Assembly: GCF_037392515.1 (NCBI RefSeq)
Contig: NC_090290.1
Span: 32,943,753-33,007,752, forward strand
Direction: 5' to 3'
DNA: 64,000 nucleotides
Origin: Haliotis asinina
Taxonomy: Eukaryota; Mollusca; Gastropoda; Lepetellida; Haliotidae
Shown in pieces: positions 1 through 12,800 of the stretch. A model generated the notes under the pieces. It was not told the origin of the DNA and ran no database searches. It saw nothing but the letters and a program-made list of their open reading frames with translations. The first letter of the stretch is position 1, and every line of letters begins with the position of its first letter. Position numbers and translations under genes: made by a program.

Positions 1-768
1 CTTCACTCTGAAATGAACCTATTTTACAGAAGAAAAAAAATCAAAAGTAAAATTAAAAAAAAGAAAATGTAATAAAATGGCGCCCTGACACTTTCTTAAT
101 TTTCATCTTGGAGTTCTGTTGCACTAGACAAAATTATTCATCACAGGTGAAATTAGATTGAAGTCAGTTGTCTCCTGTTTTCCTAATTATTGGATCATAA
201 TGCCTGTATAGAGGGCAGTTTGGAAAGAGTAGGAATGCTCCAGTCGATTCTGCAAAGATGAGAATGTGTAACAGAATTTTGCAGATTTGACTGTGAAGGG
301 TTCAGTCTTGTGAATTATCTAAATTGGAGGAGAGACCACCAACTCATTTTTTCACTCGTACCCTTTTTCATACCCAGAACATACAATGTTGTAGGGATTT
401 ACCCTGAGTCCTTAATTTTCTTACTGTTTCAGGGGTCCTAGACTACAAAATGGGTGTCCCAGAAATTTAAATATTATTAATATTGTTAATACTTTGGTAT
501 AATATTGTTAATATCATGACCATCACAGTAATTAAACTGCAAATGATACCATAACCAAGCTAGTAGCAGACTCGGTGATAACTCAACATTTTACTTGATC
601 AACATTTTAAAAGCAAGTATTCAGACTTTTACTACGTCCCTGTGGATGCGCTGATGTATTTAGTTGTGTCAGTTCTCAATTTCTTTTTGCATGAAGGATG
701 CAGGAATTTGTGTCCCTGTAAATCCCAGATGTTGGTAGTCATTTCAGTTTCAGTGCAAATTGTTTCAG
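1..768 (+). other. boule intron, incomplete at left edge
   Basis: No coding exon for the first half of the RRM (RNP2) is visible here, so the preceding exon lies outside the window. The sequence is AT-rich and appears unique. Confidence 0.6.
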
Positions 769-826
769 ATATGGATTTGTCACATTTGAAAATCAAGAAG
801 ATGCGGAAAGGATTATCAAAAAAGAA
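769..826 (+). CDS. boll: boule exon: RRM RNP1
   Basis: A tgtttcag acceptor ends at 768 and a gtaagt donor starts at 827. The first base completes a Gly codon begun upstream, giving G-YGFVTF, the RNP1 octamer core of BOULE (KGYGFVTF in vertebrates). It is followed by the alpha-2 helix ENQEDAERIIKKE. The exon ends on a codon boundary. Confidence 0.92.
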
Positions 827-3800
827 GTAAGTTTCCCATTCTCTACTTCGGAAAAATGTTTAAGAAATATTGTTGTAATTGCTTTGTTTTCTAACAGGCC
901 AGAGGTAACTATGTTTTGTTTTGTTTTATTTTATTTCATTTATTGAAATTTTATGTTTGTCAAAGTACACGCTCTTTCTTGACTTGAAATTTTCAAAATC
1001 TTACTCCTGGTTCACAGGTTTGTTTGGCATTTTACAGTTCTTGTGAACCCCAGGAGTGATAAGGAATATGAACATTAATGTTAAACACTGGTCCATGGTT
1101 CTAAAAGATTTCTGCTGAAATACATGAATCCATGTTTTCTTGTCATGAGTGCCTATCTGTGGGTGTGTCCTTCATCAGCTTTGCCTTGCCTTCTCTCTTG
1201 GTGCATTATGCACTGGATGTTGATGAACTGATTTGTTGTATGTTGAAAAAACGTGATAAAATGACATGTCTGATTGATCAGGAATAGGTTTATGAAATAC
1301 ATGTTTTCCAAAGAACTAATACTATATAGTGTTAGTAAAAGTTTTACAATTCAGCCTCAGATGTTTCTTTCCTTTTCACACAGATGGCTTTCACTGATGT
1401 TGAAGAGAATTGTTCTGGTATTTTTCATAAACTTTACAGATTCATTGATTCAAGTGTAATCTATTATTGTGATGTATGGAGAGTAATGCAGGGATCTGCT
1501 GTTAGCAATTTGAAAATTGAGCAGTATTGAATTACCATGCGAGTCCATGGGAATCTTGATCATTGCTTGGGGGGTCACTTCACACGATTTTATTTTTGTT
1601 TTATTTTTATATTTTTATTAACTTATGTCCCATCTCTGCTTGTGTCCAAACGCCATTAGCCTATTATTGATGAGGATCAGACCTGCATGTTGCAGTAAAT
1701 GATAACTAAATGCTGTCGGTTTAACTGTACATAAAAAAAACTTGTTGCACCTTCTGCTCAGTATGACATATGTAATTCTTGAGTTATGGTAAAGAATGAT
1801 TGAACATCCTTATTATTATGGACCTGATAAGATCATTTTGTCTTACTTCATGTTTTAAAAAATGGATTGGGAAAGAAAACTTTGTCAATAGGCCATTTTC
1901 TGAATTCAGAATGGCCTTGTATCAATAGTAAACTTCAGAATTCTAATGGGTCATTTTTCAAGTGTGCAAAGTGCCATGTCCCCTGCCTTTCCCAATCCGT
2001 GGATCAATATTATACCCATGATGTTAATCGCTGGATTGTATGGTCCAGGCTTGAATTTTTACAGACTGCCACCATACAACTGGAATATGTGTAAACTAAA
2101 TTTGTCTAATTGAATTACAGGCAGATAATCTGGTTTTCAAAGACAGAAAATTGAACATAGGGCCAGCCATTAGAAAACAGGTGAGTGCATAGTCTTATCT
2201 AATAATAATGCTCAACTGGTCATTGACCATTTGGATTGTGCATTTTTGTTTATCTCTTTTGTTGTATTGTGTTCGCTCGTCACGCCGAAGACCTGTTTTC
2301 TATTCCCCACATGGGTACAATGTGTGAAACCCATTTTGTGGTGTCCCCCGTCATGATATTGCGGGAATATTGCTAAAAGCAGCGTAAAACTAAACTCACT
2401 CACACACTTCTCTTGTATTGCATTGTTTCCACTGACCCACTGAAGTCAAACTGTAGTAGTGATGCAATTCAATTTTAACCAAGCTTTTCTTGCTGGATGT
2501 TAGCCTCCCAATATAGATAATTTCATATTTAGGAACTGGAAGTGTTCTGAGAGGTAATTATCAACTTGAATATGCAGAGCAGTTACTTGCACTAATTCTT
2601 GCATATAAAGTGACATTGGTAAGTGGTCATATGAAATCTGCCAAGATCATTTTCAGGAAAGTGATAACTGTTATGTGTATGAATTAGGAGACACATTAAA
2701 CTTTGCAGTAACTGATAACTAAAATTCACTTAAAAATTATTTTGCAACAGGAAAGTTACCATGCAGCTGTGCACTGCAGTGATATATATATAGAGAGAGA
2801 GGGAGTGGAAGGGAAGGGGGGCTTTCATTGGTTCCACTATGTGATTTACAAGGCTTAATTAACAAACAAAATGCACGGGCATCAAGCTATTCATTCCCAC
2901 AAATAGTAACAAGGTCCTTAGCACTATAGAAGGGGAAGGGTTTGTATCAAGGTCAACACACGAATTTCATTTCATGACAAATTTCATGTGTAATCAAGAC
3001 TTTGAAGATGATGAAATTCCGTAATGTTCACTGTATATGGTTCAGTGTTGTTTTTTAAAAGCCACAGGGCAAGTGACTGTAAGTATTTAACTTGTCATGA
3101 CTAATTTTCCACTTGCTCTGATTTTTTTGACATAGTCATGATGCTGAATTTATGAAAGAATAAATCAACATGGTATTTAGTGTTAATGTTTACTAGATCA
3201 AAAGTGATAGATAGCTGAGAAAGATAACCCAACTTTATTATCGTTGCAATGCAAAATTTAATAGCTACATATTGAGCAGACATGAAATAATGAAATCCCA
3301 AGGGTTTTTTTTGCATTTCAAACAGTACACAGAAATTATCTAGTAGTCCACAGACAAGTAGTACCATAGTACCATTAATTTCTTGATTGCATGCATTTCA
3401 AGTCAGTGGATTTACCCACAAAATAAAGATTACATGAATTGAAGCCCTACTATGGGAGCTTGGCTCCTCAGAAACCAAAACCCCCACCCCTCATAAAATC
3501 CTTACCAAATTTCTTTTTAACACTAACTGTAATCCTAATTCACACTCTGATATTTATGTATTGAATGGTAGTAACCATGACTAGCTGAGTTTCGGGCACA
3601 CTGACGCCCATTTCTGGTTTCCCTCTGTCAAGTGGCGTAAAACCAAACACTCGAGTGATCACCCTCTATATCTGTAAGAGAGGTGAAGGGCAAATTTATA
3701 TTTGGATGGAAATATCAGTAATTACAGCTCTCTAACACAAGGAAATACTTAGTAGTCCCATATGAAATTTGTTCAACCAGTAACTTAACACCCCATTTAA

Positions 3801-6800
3801 TTGATTGTTTTCAGATTTCAGTTATAGCTTGTTTGTTTATAGGGGAGGGTCCCTACAGTTGCCTACAGATATTCAGATGTAGTTGGGTAATCCTGGTCAG
3901 GGGGATTAGTGAACTTGCTCATGATTTGTCACATGATAATAATTCATCTGGAGCATCTTTGTTTTGTTTATTTTTTGAGAATTTGAAACAGAATTTTCTT
4001 TGCTCCAGCAAGTTTCCATCTTTTATATTTCTTAAACATGTCTCTGATTCTGTTGTAGGTTTTACCAAGGACATATGGTGAGTGTTAGTGAAACTACACA
4101 TTCATTTATATATATGCCTCTTTGTGTTCATTGTTTTTCATAAATTGTTACCACTAAAATCTAATAAGGTCTGAATGCATTTACTGTAACATCCTCCATT
4201 TATCTGAATAACAATTCATGTTGATTTTGCGTGTCAAATTATTAAACTGCAGCATTTCAAGTGAAAACATTGCCAGTTGTATAAATATGATTTTTCAGAT
4301 TGTGGGAAGAAAGGTTAAGGGAAAGACAATAAAAACCCATATCATTGACATTTTTACAGGTAGATGGATGTTGTTTGAATGGTTTATTTACCTATCTAGA
4401 ATGAAATTCAAATGCATGCCGTTTAGAGCACTTTAAGGATTATTAAACTTTGCCTGCTGTTTGTGATGCAATTAGTTTCATAGGTCAAACATTTTGTGCA
4501 TTTGAATTTCAGTATCAAGATGTTACTCTTACAGTATGCATGTCTCTCTTTCCTCATCCTAAGGTTAATCTTGGGGGAATTTGTTGATACTCGACCTAAT
4601 AGAAATAATTTTGGAAATTTAGTAAATTATCAGAATGTAAAGGTTATACTGATTTGTTCATACAGTTAGGAAGCAGATGTAAACATTAATGACACAAAGT
4701 TAACAACTTTCTAGATAACATAATAGATGAAATATTTGTGTACTTCAGCTGTCTAAATGAAGTTTTATGTAAACAATAAATTTTGTAAACAATACAATTT
4801 GTAGAATTTTGATCTAAGATACATAAATATTTCTGTAGCTTATCCCAGTTAGTGTGCTATTTGTAACTATTTTGATGAGCATTATTACTCATGGCCACGT
4901 ATGTTATTGATTACCTGGTGACAATACAAAGTGTTTTATTGTACATGTCCACTTCTTGTGTTTATGTTCAAGCCTGTAAATTTCCAGCACTGTACTTTTC
5001 TACATGTGGGATTAACTAAACGCAACAAGAAGGTGTAGAATTCAGTTTTTATCTCCAACCAAAATAACATACCCTGACTGAAAGAGTTCATAGGAAACAC
5101 ATCTTATTTTGTGATTTCTGAAATAATACTTGGGCTGTCAGTTTGATAAAAATCAGATCTCAATGCTCATAAATGCTGCAGAGAGATCTAAGGACATCCG
5201 TTGAAAAGACCTTTCTTAAACTTTGACCAACCAATGATATTAACAAGAATTTGGCATTCAAGAGTTGGAAAATGGTTTTCTTTAATACTGGTGACTTTTC
5301 AGTTCACCATTTGAAAACTAATGAGAGATATTTTAATGTGTATCAGAAAGTTTAGGTTGTATGGAAGTTCAGGTACCTCCCATTGGTTACGGAAGGACTG
5401 TTGAGGTGCTTGTTGGAAAAGGGACATTTCATGATTTTGACGTAATCACTTGCGTACAGAGTAATAGTTATTCAGAAAACCCTGTGATTATTTCCAAGGT
5501 TGCATGATTAGAAAACACACGCAAACTTTTTTAGTCAGATTAAACGGTCATTCCTACATCTTGCTCGCAACTCATAATGGATGGCCACTTATATTTGTTG
5601 AACAGTAGTAAGAACTAAGATCTGACTTTCAGTGACATTGTTAAGTTGTAAACACCTACTCAAACATTGATAAAATAAGTGTTTTATGTAACAAGGCATT
5701 ACTACTCCCCCTTTAGCATGCCTTAAACTTGTTGAACAGCAGGTAGATTGCTATGCGAGTGGTAACCATTTTCATGTAATATCAATGAAATGATGCCAAA
5801 TGTATGATCATAGATAGGTAGCTAGTTTGACAAGTGCTTAAAGTCAATCTTGGTAGGTTCAAAACAGGACATTGCTCATCACATTATTTCTGCATTATTA
5901 TAAGTTTACTCTGTCAAAGATTATCTGCTGTTCGAGTCTCACCAAGTTCCCCCAGTTGAATGTTTCTGAATGTCCTAAAGTTACTGTAGGTTTGCCCTTG
6001 TTGTCCATTTTCAGATCCAAATTTAACGCAGGGAACAGTTATGTTCACTAATGGAGTTCCATACACTTACCAAAATGGAATGGCAGTTTTTCATTCACCT
6101 GACGGAGGTTACCAAATACCTCAGGCGCAGGTGAGATAAACAGTCGCAGCATTTCCATCCTTACTGTTCTTTCACATCACTGTGGTTTATACTCATACTT
6201 GAAGTACTGGATTCACATCAGTAATGAATTTCGGAAAACTACTGATCACTTGGGACAGCTGTAATCAAGAAATACATTGGTTTAGGGGTGTACACAATTA
6301 TTCAGTGTGAGCATCATCAGTAATATCTGAAATTGTACAAAGACTGAATGAATTGACACCAACAACTACTATGACTATTTGTATATTTACAGCTTATTTC
6401 CAGATGTGCTTACAAATGCTAAGCCAGTGACAGTTAATTTCTAAACTTAATATTTTGAAAGTACATAAATGATGTGAAACCAGTGCTCTTTGTTTCAGAC
6501 TGAAGTCTAGGATAGTCTTACTCTTATATTCTCTAGATGCTTCTTGGTAATGTTGAGGTTGAAGTTGTTGGAGTATTTTCAGGCATGATGTTCAACCCTT
6601 TTTGCCCTTGTTTTCCAGTCCTCCTCATGAAGGCTTGATTGTATCAGCACCTTTATTTCAGGACAGCATCAGCACATGTTTTAGAGAAGAAAAAAAAACA
6701 CTCCATATGGTTGAAGGTCAACTTCACCAGAAATAAATATAACTAAGATAGTGGTAAAATATGGCTGGATAAGTGGTCGTCATTTCATTGTTTGTACATG

Positions 6801-9800
6801 ATTACGAATTTTTCCTTGTGTGTTTAGACCAGGGTTGTTTGTTTTAAAGACAGTACTTCTTCAAAAAGAAGACCCAGTAGCAAAACAGTATTGACTTTTC
6901 AGATTTTGGATGTCACTTAGTCAGCACAGATATCTTACCTATGTCTGCATAAAAACAATTATTTCCACTTACTCCAGCAGACAAAAGCATAGGATTGATT
7001 TAAGACTTTCAAAAAGATTGGAAGTAAGCAAAAACAAGGAGGTAAGCAAGAACAAGTGTGACTAGACATCTAGTGTTGTTCATTTTGTACTGATGGATTC
7101 ATGAATAAAATTTCCCAGTGAAAAGAGAATGCAGAAAAGAACAACATGAAATTAAGTACTGAATCGCCAACTTAACAACAATTTAGGTAATAGTACAAAG
7201 CAACTGCCAAATTCATTTGCAAAAAAAATACTCAATCCTTCACAAGTTAGCAAATGTGACATGACATGCATGAAATGTCTATCACAAATGTACTCAGTAA
7301 TTAGCGAAGAAGATAGGTTTGTTGATGATCACATTAATTTACAGATGTCGTGATATTAGTTTGTTGATCCCTTTGACACAGAATCATAATAATGGTAGTT
7401 CATCAGGTTTCCCCACATGTCACACCTTCTGGAGTGCAGTGTTAGGTAAAGTTTGTACCAGCCACAACGTAGGGATAGGATTTATGTGTGCTTGCAGAGA
7501 TTGCTGTTGTAGAGATTATTTATGGTTCTGGAACATGTATAAGGAAAACAAGGGCAAAAGGTTAAGGTTATTTCAGAAGGATGTAGAAATGTTGTTAGAT
7601 TTGACAGATAATTGACTTGTGTAAGTTCACAATTATTGATTTAGTTTACTTTGTAAATATTCTGAATATGTCAGAATATTGCAGTTGTATCTGTTCTGTA
7701 GCTTACTTTTACAAATATAGGCCATACCAATCATATTTTATTGATAAGTTTGGTCAGTCTGCCAAGCAGCAAGAGCCTATCTGAAACTTCAGATTCAAGG
7801 GGTAACAAAGGCAAAGAGATAATGATGATTATATGCATTTAACTTTTTGTGTTAATTCCTGTGAATTTTCTTCTCTTTTTTTTTGTTAGAAATAGGGAAG
7901 GCCTCTGCATAATACATGTAAGAATTGTGTTTGTATGACCATGGAAATACACCTGTCAGAATATTGATTCTTCTGTTATTCATACCTAGTACCATCTTGC
8001 ATCTAATAATCTTAATTAAGATACGATTGAGGTTGCCATTTCATTAGAAAAAGTTTACGAACTTCATGATGGCTACCAGACAGTTAATGTTTGCATTTAT
8101 CAAGGATAATTCAGATTATTTTACTGTGAGAAAACACTTCACTGGAGTAATAACAATGAAAGTAGTTTCACTAAAGTAGTATTAAGTACTTCAGATGACT
8201 ATGGATCTTGGGTTCTGTTGATACATATGATCTGTCTAGGGAGTTCACAGAACTGGTTATCTACCATTCCATGGTTGGTTTTACTTTAAAATAATTGTCT
8301 TGTTAACATTTTAATATGTTACAAAACAATTCTCTCTTGCACACCAATTTAGTTTTGAGAAGAAGAGAAAAAAAAAACATGAAGAGATAAGTTGGCTAAA
8401 TTTCAAAGTAATTTTCATGCTTTCCATTATTTTTGTGCATGTTTTGAAAATACATTTATATGAACATGCCTCTGACAGTTTTGGATTTAAAAATGAATGA
8501 CTGTGGTTAGTAAATTGAGTAACAAACTGCACATTCATATCCAAATCTGACAACATGACAGTTTTGCCATTAATTTGCACAGGGACTTCAGTGTAGACCC
8601 ACTCATGTGAATGCTGCTCAAAGAGAACAAGTAAAGGTCAGATATATACCACAGTCACTGCATTTGTTTCTATTCTAGTTGACACATCTAACAACTTATC
8701 TTTTCATACATATGAAACTATAATGTATTTCCCCTTTGATCATTAATCACCTTAGAACCTTCCTCCCTCCTTATCGATTATGAATAGGATGAATCCCACA
8801 GAATCTTGTAGCCTGGTAGCTAAGGGGGCATCAGTCCTTATCACCTGGTTGTAATGCAGTGCAAGTCCTGGGTTTGATCCTCAAGATGGTCAGAGGTGAT
8901 TAATCCAGTTCTTTGTATGCCTGAATGATAGAAATTTAGAATGTTGACAAAAGTAGCTGATCCTTCAAATTCGCTTAGTATATTACCAACTTGTCATTCA
9001 CAATCAGTACATTTGTAAACACTACAGAGCTATGGCATAGATTAGTATTATTGCCATATTGACTATGACTGATCCAATAGTGCAGCTTATAACTGTTTGA
9101 CTCATGAAGATGTGGGGTAGAATACGCCATCAGCAACCCATGCTTGCCATAAGAGGTGACTATGCTTGTATAAGGCAAGTAACAGGATCGGCTGGTCAGG
9201 CTCACTGACTTCGTTGACACGCGTCATCAGTTCCCATTTATGCAGTTCGATCCTCTTTCATTTAGTTCATAGTACTCATTGATGAATTAACTGGATAGTG
9301 AAATAGCACATATGAACATGATCAGACCTTGCCAGGTCTTGGCTGAAGTATCCTGAGTAACATTTATCATAACACGGCTCTATTAGAAAAGCAGTCTCTT
9401 GTGCATTTGAAAGCAAATCGAGTGTTTGTTTGGATCTTCAAAATCTTAGATTGCTTCAAAGTATTCTGGTGAAATATTTTAGAAAATGTTATCTGATTAC
9501 AGTAAGTTTGAATTGGCCCTTACCTTTGAAGGGCCTATTTTATCTGACTCCAATCCATTGTGTTGTTCAGCTGCTACTAATGTACAGCTTTGTTGGTAAG
9601 TAGGATAAAGATAAACAAAGAAAATAAGCCGAATAAACTTTCAATTCTGTGAAAGTAATTCCTAAATATCAGAACATTTAAAAACTGTTCAAAACATGAA
9701 AGTCTTATAAATGTGTGCAATAACCTCATCAGTGATGTTCCAACATGGCACCAGTACCAAAACATTTTACTTTTGTTTGCATAGTCGTACTACAGTGACA

Positions 9801-12800
9801 AGTAAGTGGTATTTCAAAGTTACATTTCTGAAATTTGCTTTCAAAGGCAGATGGTGCCAATTTTTGTTTTGAAGCAGTGTGAGTTACTAGTTTTTAAAGA
9901 ACTTGTATGCTGTTGAATAAGGCATCAATGTGTTTATCAATATCACACCTTACACTAATTCCAGGTGTTATGGTTCCAGTTAATCAAGATCATTGGTGCT
10001 GTCCATAATAATAATGTTAGCCCATATAACCTCTGCCAATCCACACATTTACTCCTTACTGTAGAATTATAAATAGACCCGTGAAGGTCCTGGAGTAGAA
10101 TAGGCCTTCAGCAACTCATGCTTGCCATGAAAGGCGTCTCAGCTTGTTGTAAGAGGTGACTAACGGGGTGGTCAGGCTCGCTGACTTGGTTGACACATGT
10201 CATCGGTTCACAACTGCACAGATCAATGTTCATGTTGTTGATCACTGGATTTTCTGGTCCAGACTCGACTGCCACCATATAGCTGGTATATTTCTGTGTG
10301 CGGCGTAAAACTCAACTCACTCGCTCGCTAGATTTATTGATAGGAAACATATTATATGTTGTATGTAACAATCCCTTGTTGAAAGTGACATAAAAGGAAC
10401 CACATTTTACATTTTAGGTCTCCTGTTAGGGATGGCATGATAAATATCACTGCACTATAAGCTGTTTCTCTTACCCTGTAAACGACAGCCCTCCAGTTCC
10501 TAATGCCCACCTGAAAAGTGACTACTTGGACATATAACCATGATCTTTGGAAAACTGAACTCTCATTTTAAGACACGTCAAGATCATTGTGATCACTTTT
10601 TTGGGGGGGAAGTATCTGTAATATGACTTTTGAAAAAAATTATGATTACCTGTGACCCTCCTTAACATGCTGTTGTGTTTGATATTCATTTGTGCACTTC
10701 TAGTTTTGTCAAAATACTTCTTCTGATATTTGTTTTGCTGTCTTTGTAATTGTGGGGGGAGGGGCCATGGAGATTGTATGTTTGCCAATGAGAAAACCTC
10801 CTTTGGTCCACCAATATTGATACCATTTGTAGTCATTCTGTGTTCAATAGCGTCATGTGCATACAGTCATCAACTATCCTTCAGGGAATGAATGATTCAG
10901 TAACCTGGCTCCATTGCCAATAGTGGGAAAATCTGGGAAGTTTTTTCGTGTCCTGATTTTATAGTCTGTGATATGATTAGACTTTAGTGAATGTCCATGT
11001 TTCCACTCACTATTTCAGCAACCTGCATACACAGCTACAGTGATGGTCCCCCAGACTCCAACTATGTATCACGTTGCTCCACAATATTCTGCCTACCAGC
11101 CAGTAAGTGGATACGAAGGGCCTAACAACACAAGGCTATTGGCATCCAAACCAATGCCTCAGATTAAAGAGACATACACACATTTGGTAATTCTTTATAC
11201 AGAGGTGTGGTTAGATGAGCGCATTGGATGCACCTTTAGCAACACCGAGTAACAACAGCATGATTGTTTCCAGACCCATAGATCTGTACAAATGGCATAG
11301 CCAGTAATGTTTAGTTCCAACTAACACTGTTTTGTTGGCACTTTCCCACTTGATGTCTTGAAAATGAAATCACATGGTAAAAAAAATACACCTGTAACCA
11401 CCTCGGTTTTTGCTTCTTTTACCAAGAAACATTTTACATATATATTTATCGTCTTTTTAGAAAGTGCATGTACCTAATACTTATAAACATTTGTATTCTT
11501 ACTGTTTACTTTTATCCGTGTTGAAAGTGTAAATAACCCAAGTTTTAGACCATTTAAAGTAACCAGTCTACAATTTGACTGAAGGACATGTTTTCAATTG
11601 TTTATTGGTTGATGGATGATTGATGGATATTTGGTTATTTTTGTCAATACAAATGATGGATCAGTATTTGAGATCAGCTGAGATAATAGCTCCACTGTGT
11701 GCTGGAAATTCTATTGGGATTAGTATCTGTTCCCATCACAGTGTGGGCTGTAAGTGGATAAGTGATTTGGGTGATCATAGTGTGACTTACTGGATTACCC
11801 ATTGTGGCCACCTGACTGAATTTCATTGTAGGCAATATCACATATTATTCCATTGGTCTTGACCTCCTGATGTTGCTGAAATATTGCTGAAGGCAGGGTA
11901 AAACTAAACTTATTCATGAATGGTCCAGACTTAAGTTATTTGCAGACTGCCATGATAAATAGATGTTATGTTGCTAAGTGTAGCATGGAATAAAAAGACT
12001 AAATGGCTATGCTGCTGACAACTGTGCAACAAAAGAAAGGGTAAATGTATAAACTGGAATGAAACCATCCATAGTTGTTGACATGTTAGCTTTTCTGTCA
12101 CAAAATGAAGAACACTACAATGTGATTCACTATCATGGCAGTTGAATTACCAGGTTTATGTAGTAGTGAAGAGACAGCCCATAATAATACTTGTATCACA
12201 CTGACTGAAATTTGAAAGTGTGATAACGACCTATGTAGATAATGATCATTAAAATTCCAATGTCCATCTTAGTTATAAGAATAAGTGACAGTGTTCTCAT
12301 ATTGAGAAAATTTCTTATGGAGTTTGATACTATACTTTAACTTTAGATATTACAAAACATTCTTTAAACTAAATTGAAAGGCAAATTTGAAAGTGGAAAT
12401 TTGTAAAACAAATGTTTTTAAAATGATCATAACTTGATGAAAAGTATGCATGAGCTCAGATGTTTTAGTCACATTATGCAGCCTATCTCTATGCTCATAA
12501 ATTTTATTACATTGTCCACAACTTGCCTTGCCTTCGTGGCCTTTGCTCTGACATATTTCATCAAGATGAGTAAGAAAGGGGAAGAGCACAGGTGGTGTAT
12601 GAAACAATGCTAGAAATAAAAAGCAGGCGACAAACATTAATTTTTAAGTATTCACAGGTTAGGATGAATGCATGCAGTGTTATTTAAGTAGACACATTCA
12701 GATGTGCAACTTAATGGCTAACCACAAACAAACCTAACTCTGTAGCTTCTAAGATTAAGAAAACTGATATTATAGAAAATAAACCTTGCAACCATGGCTA

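Larger units (their letters stand above)
8631..11018 (+). other. boule intron with two SINE B copies
   Basis: Holds SINE B copies at 9099-9252 and 10078-10330. The rest is AT-rich with no recognised feature. Confidence 0.6.

Noticed and set aside
8808..8890. tRNA-like stretch with gggtttgatcctc B-box
   Set aside because: No cloverleaf could be made with confidence; it is more likely a decayed SINE head than a tRNA gene.
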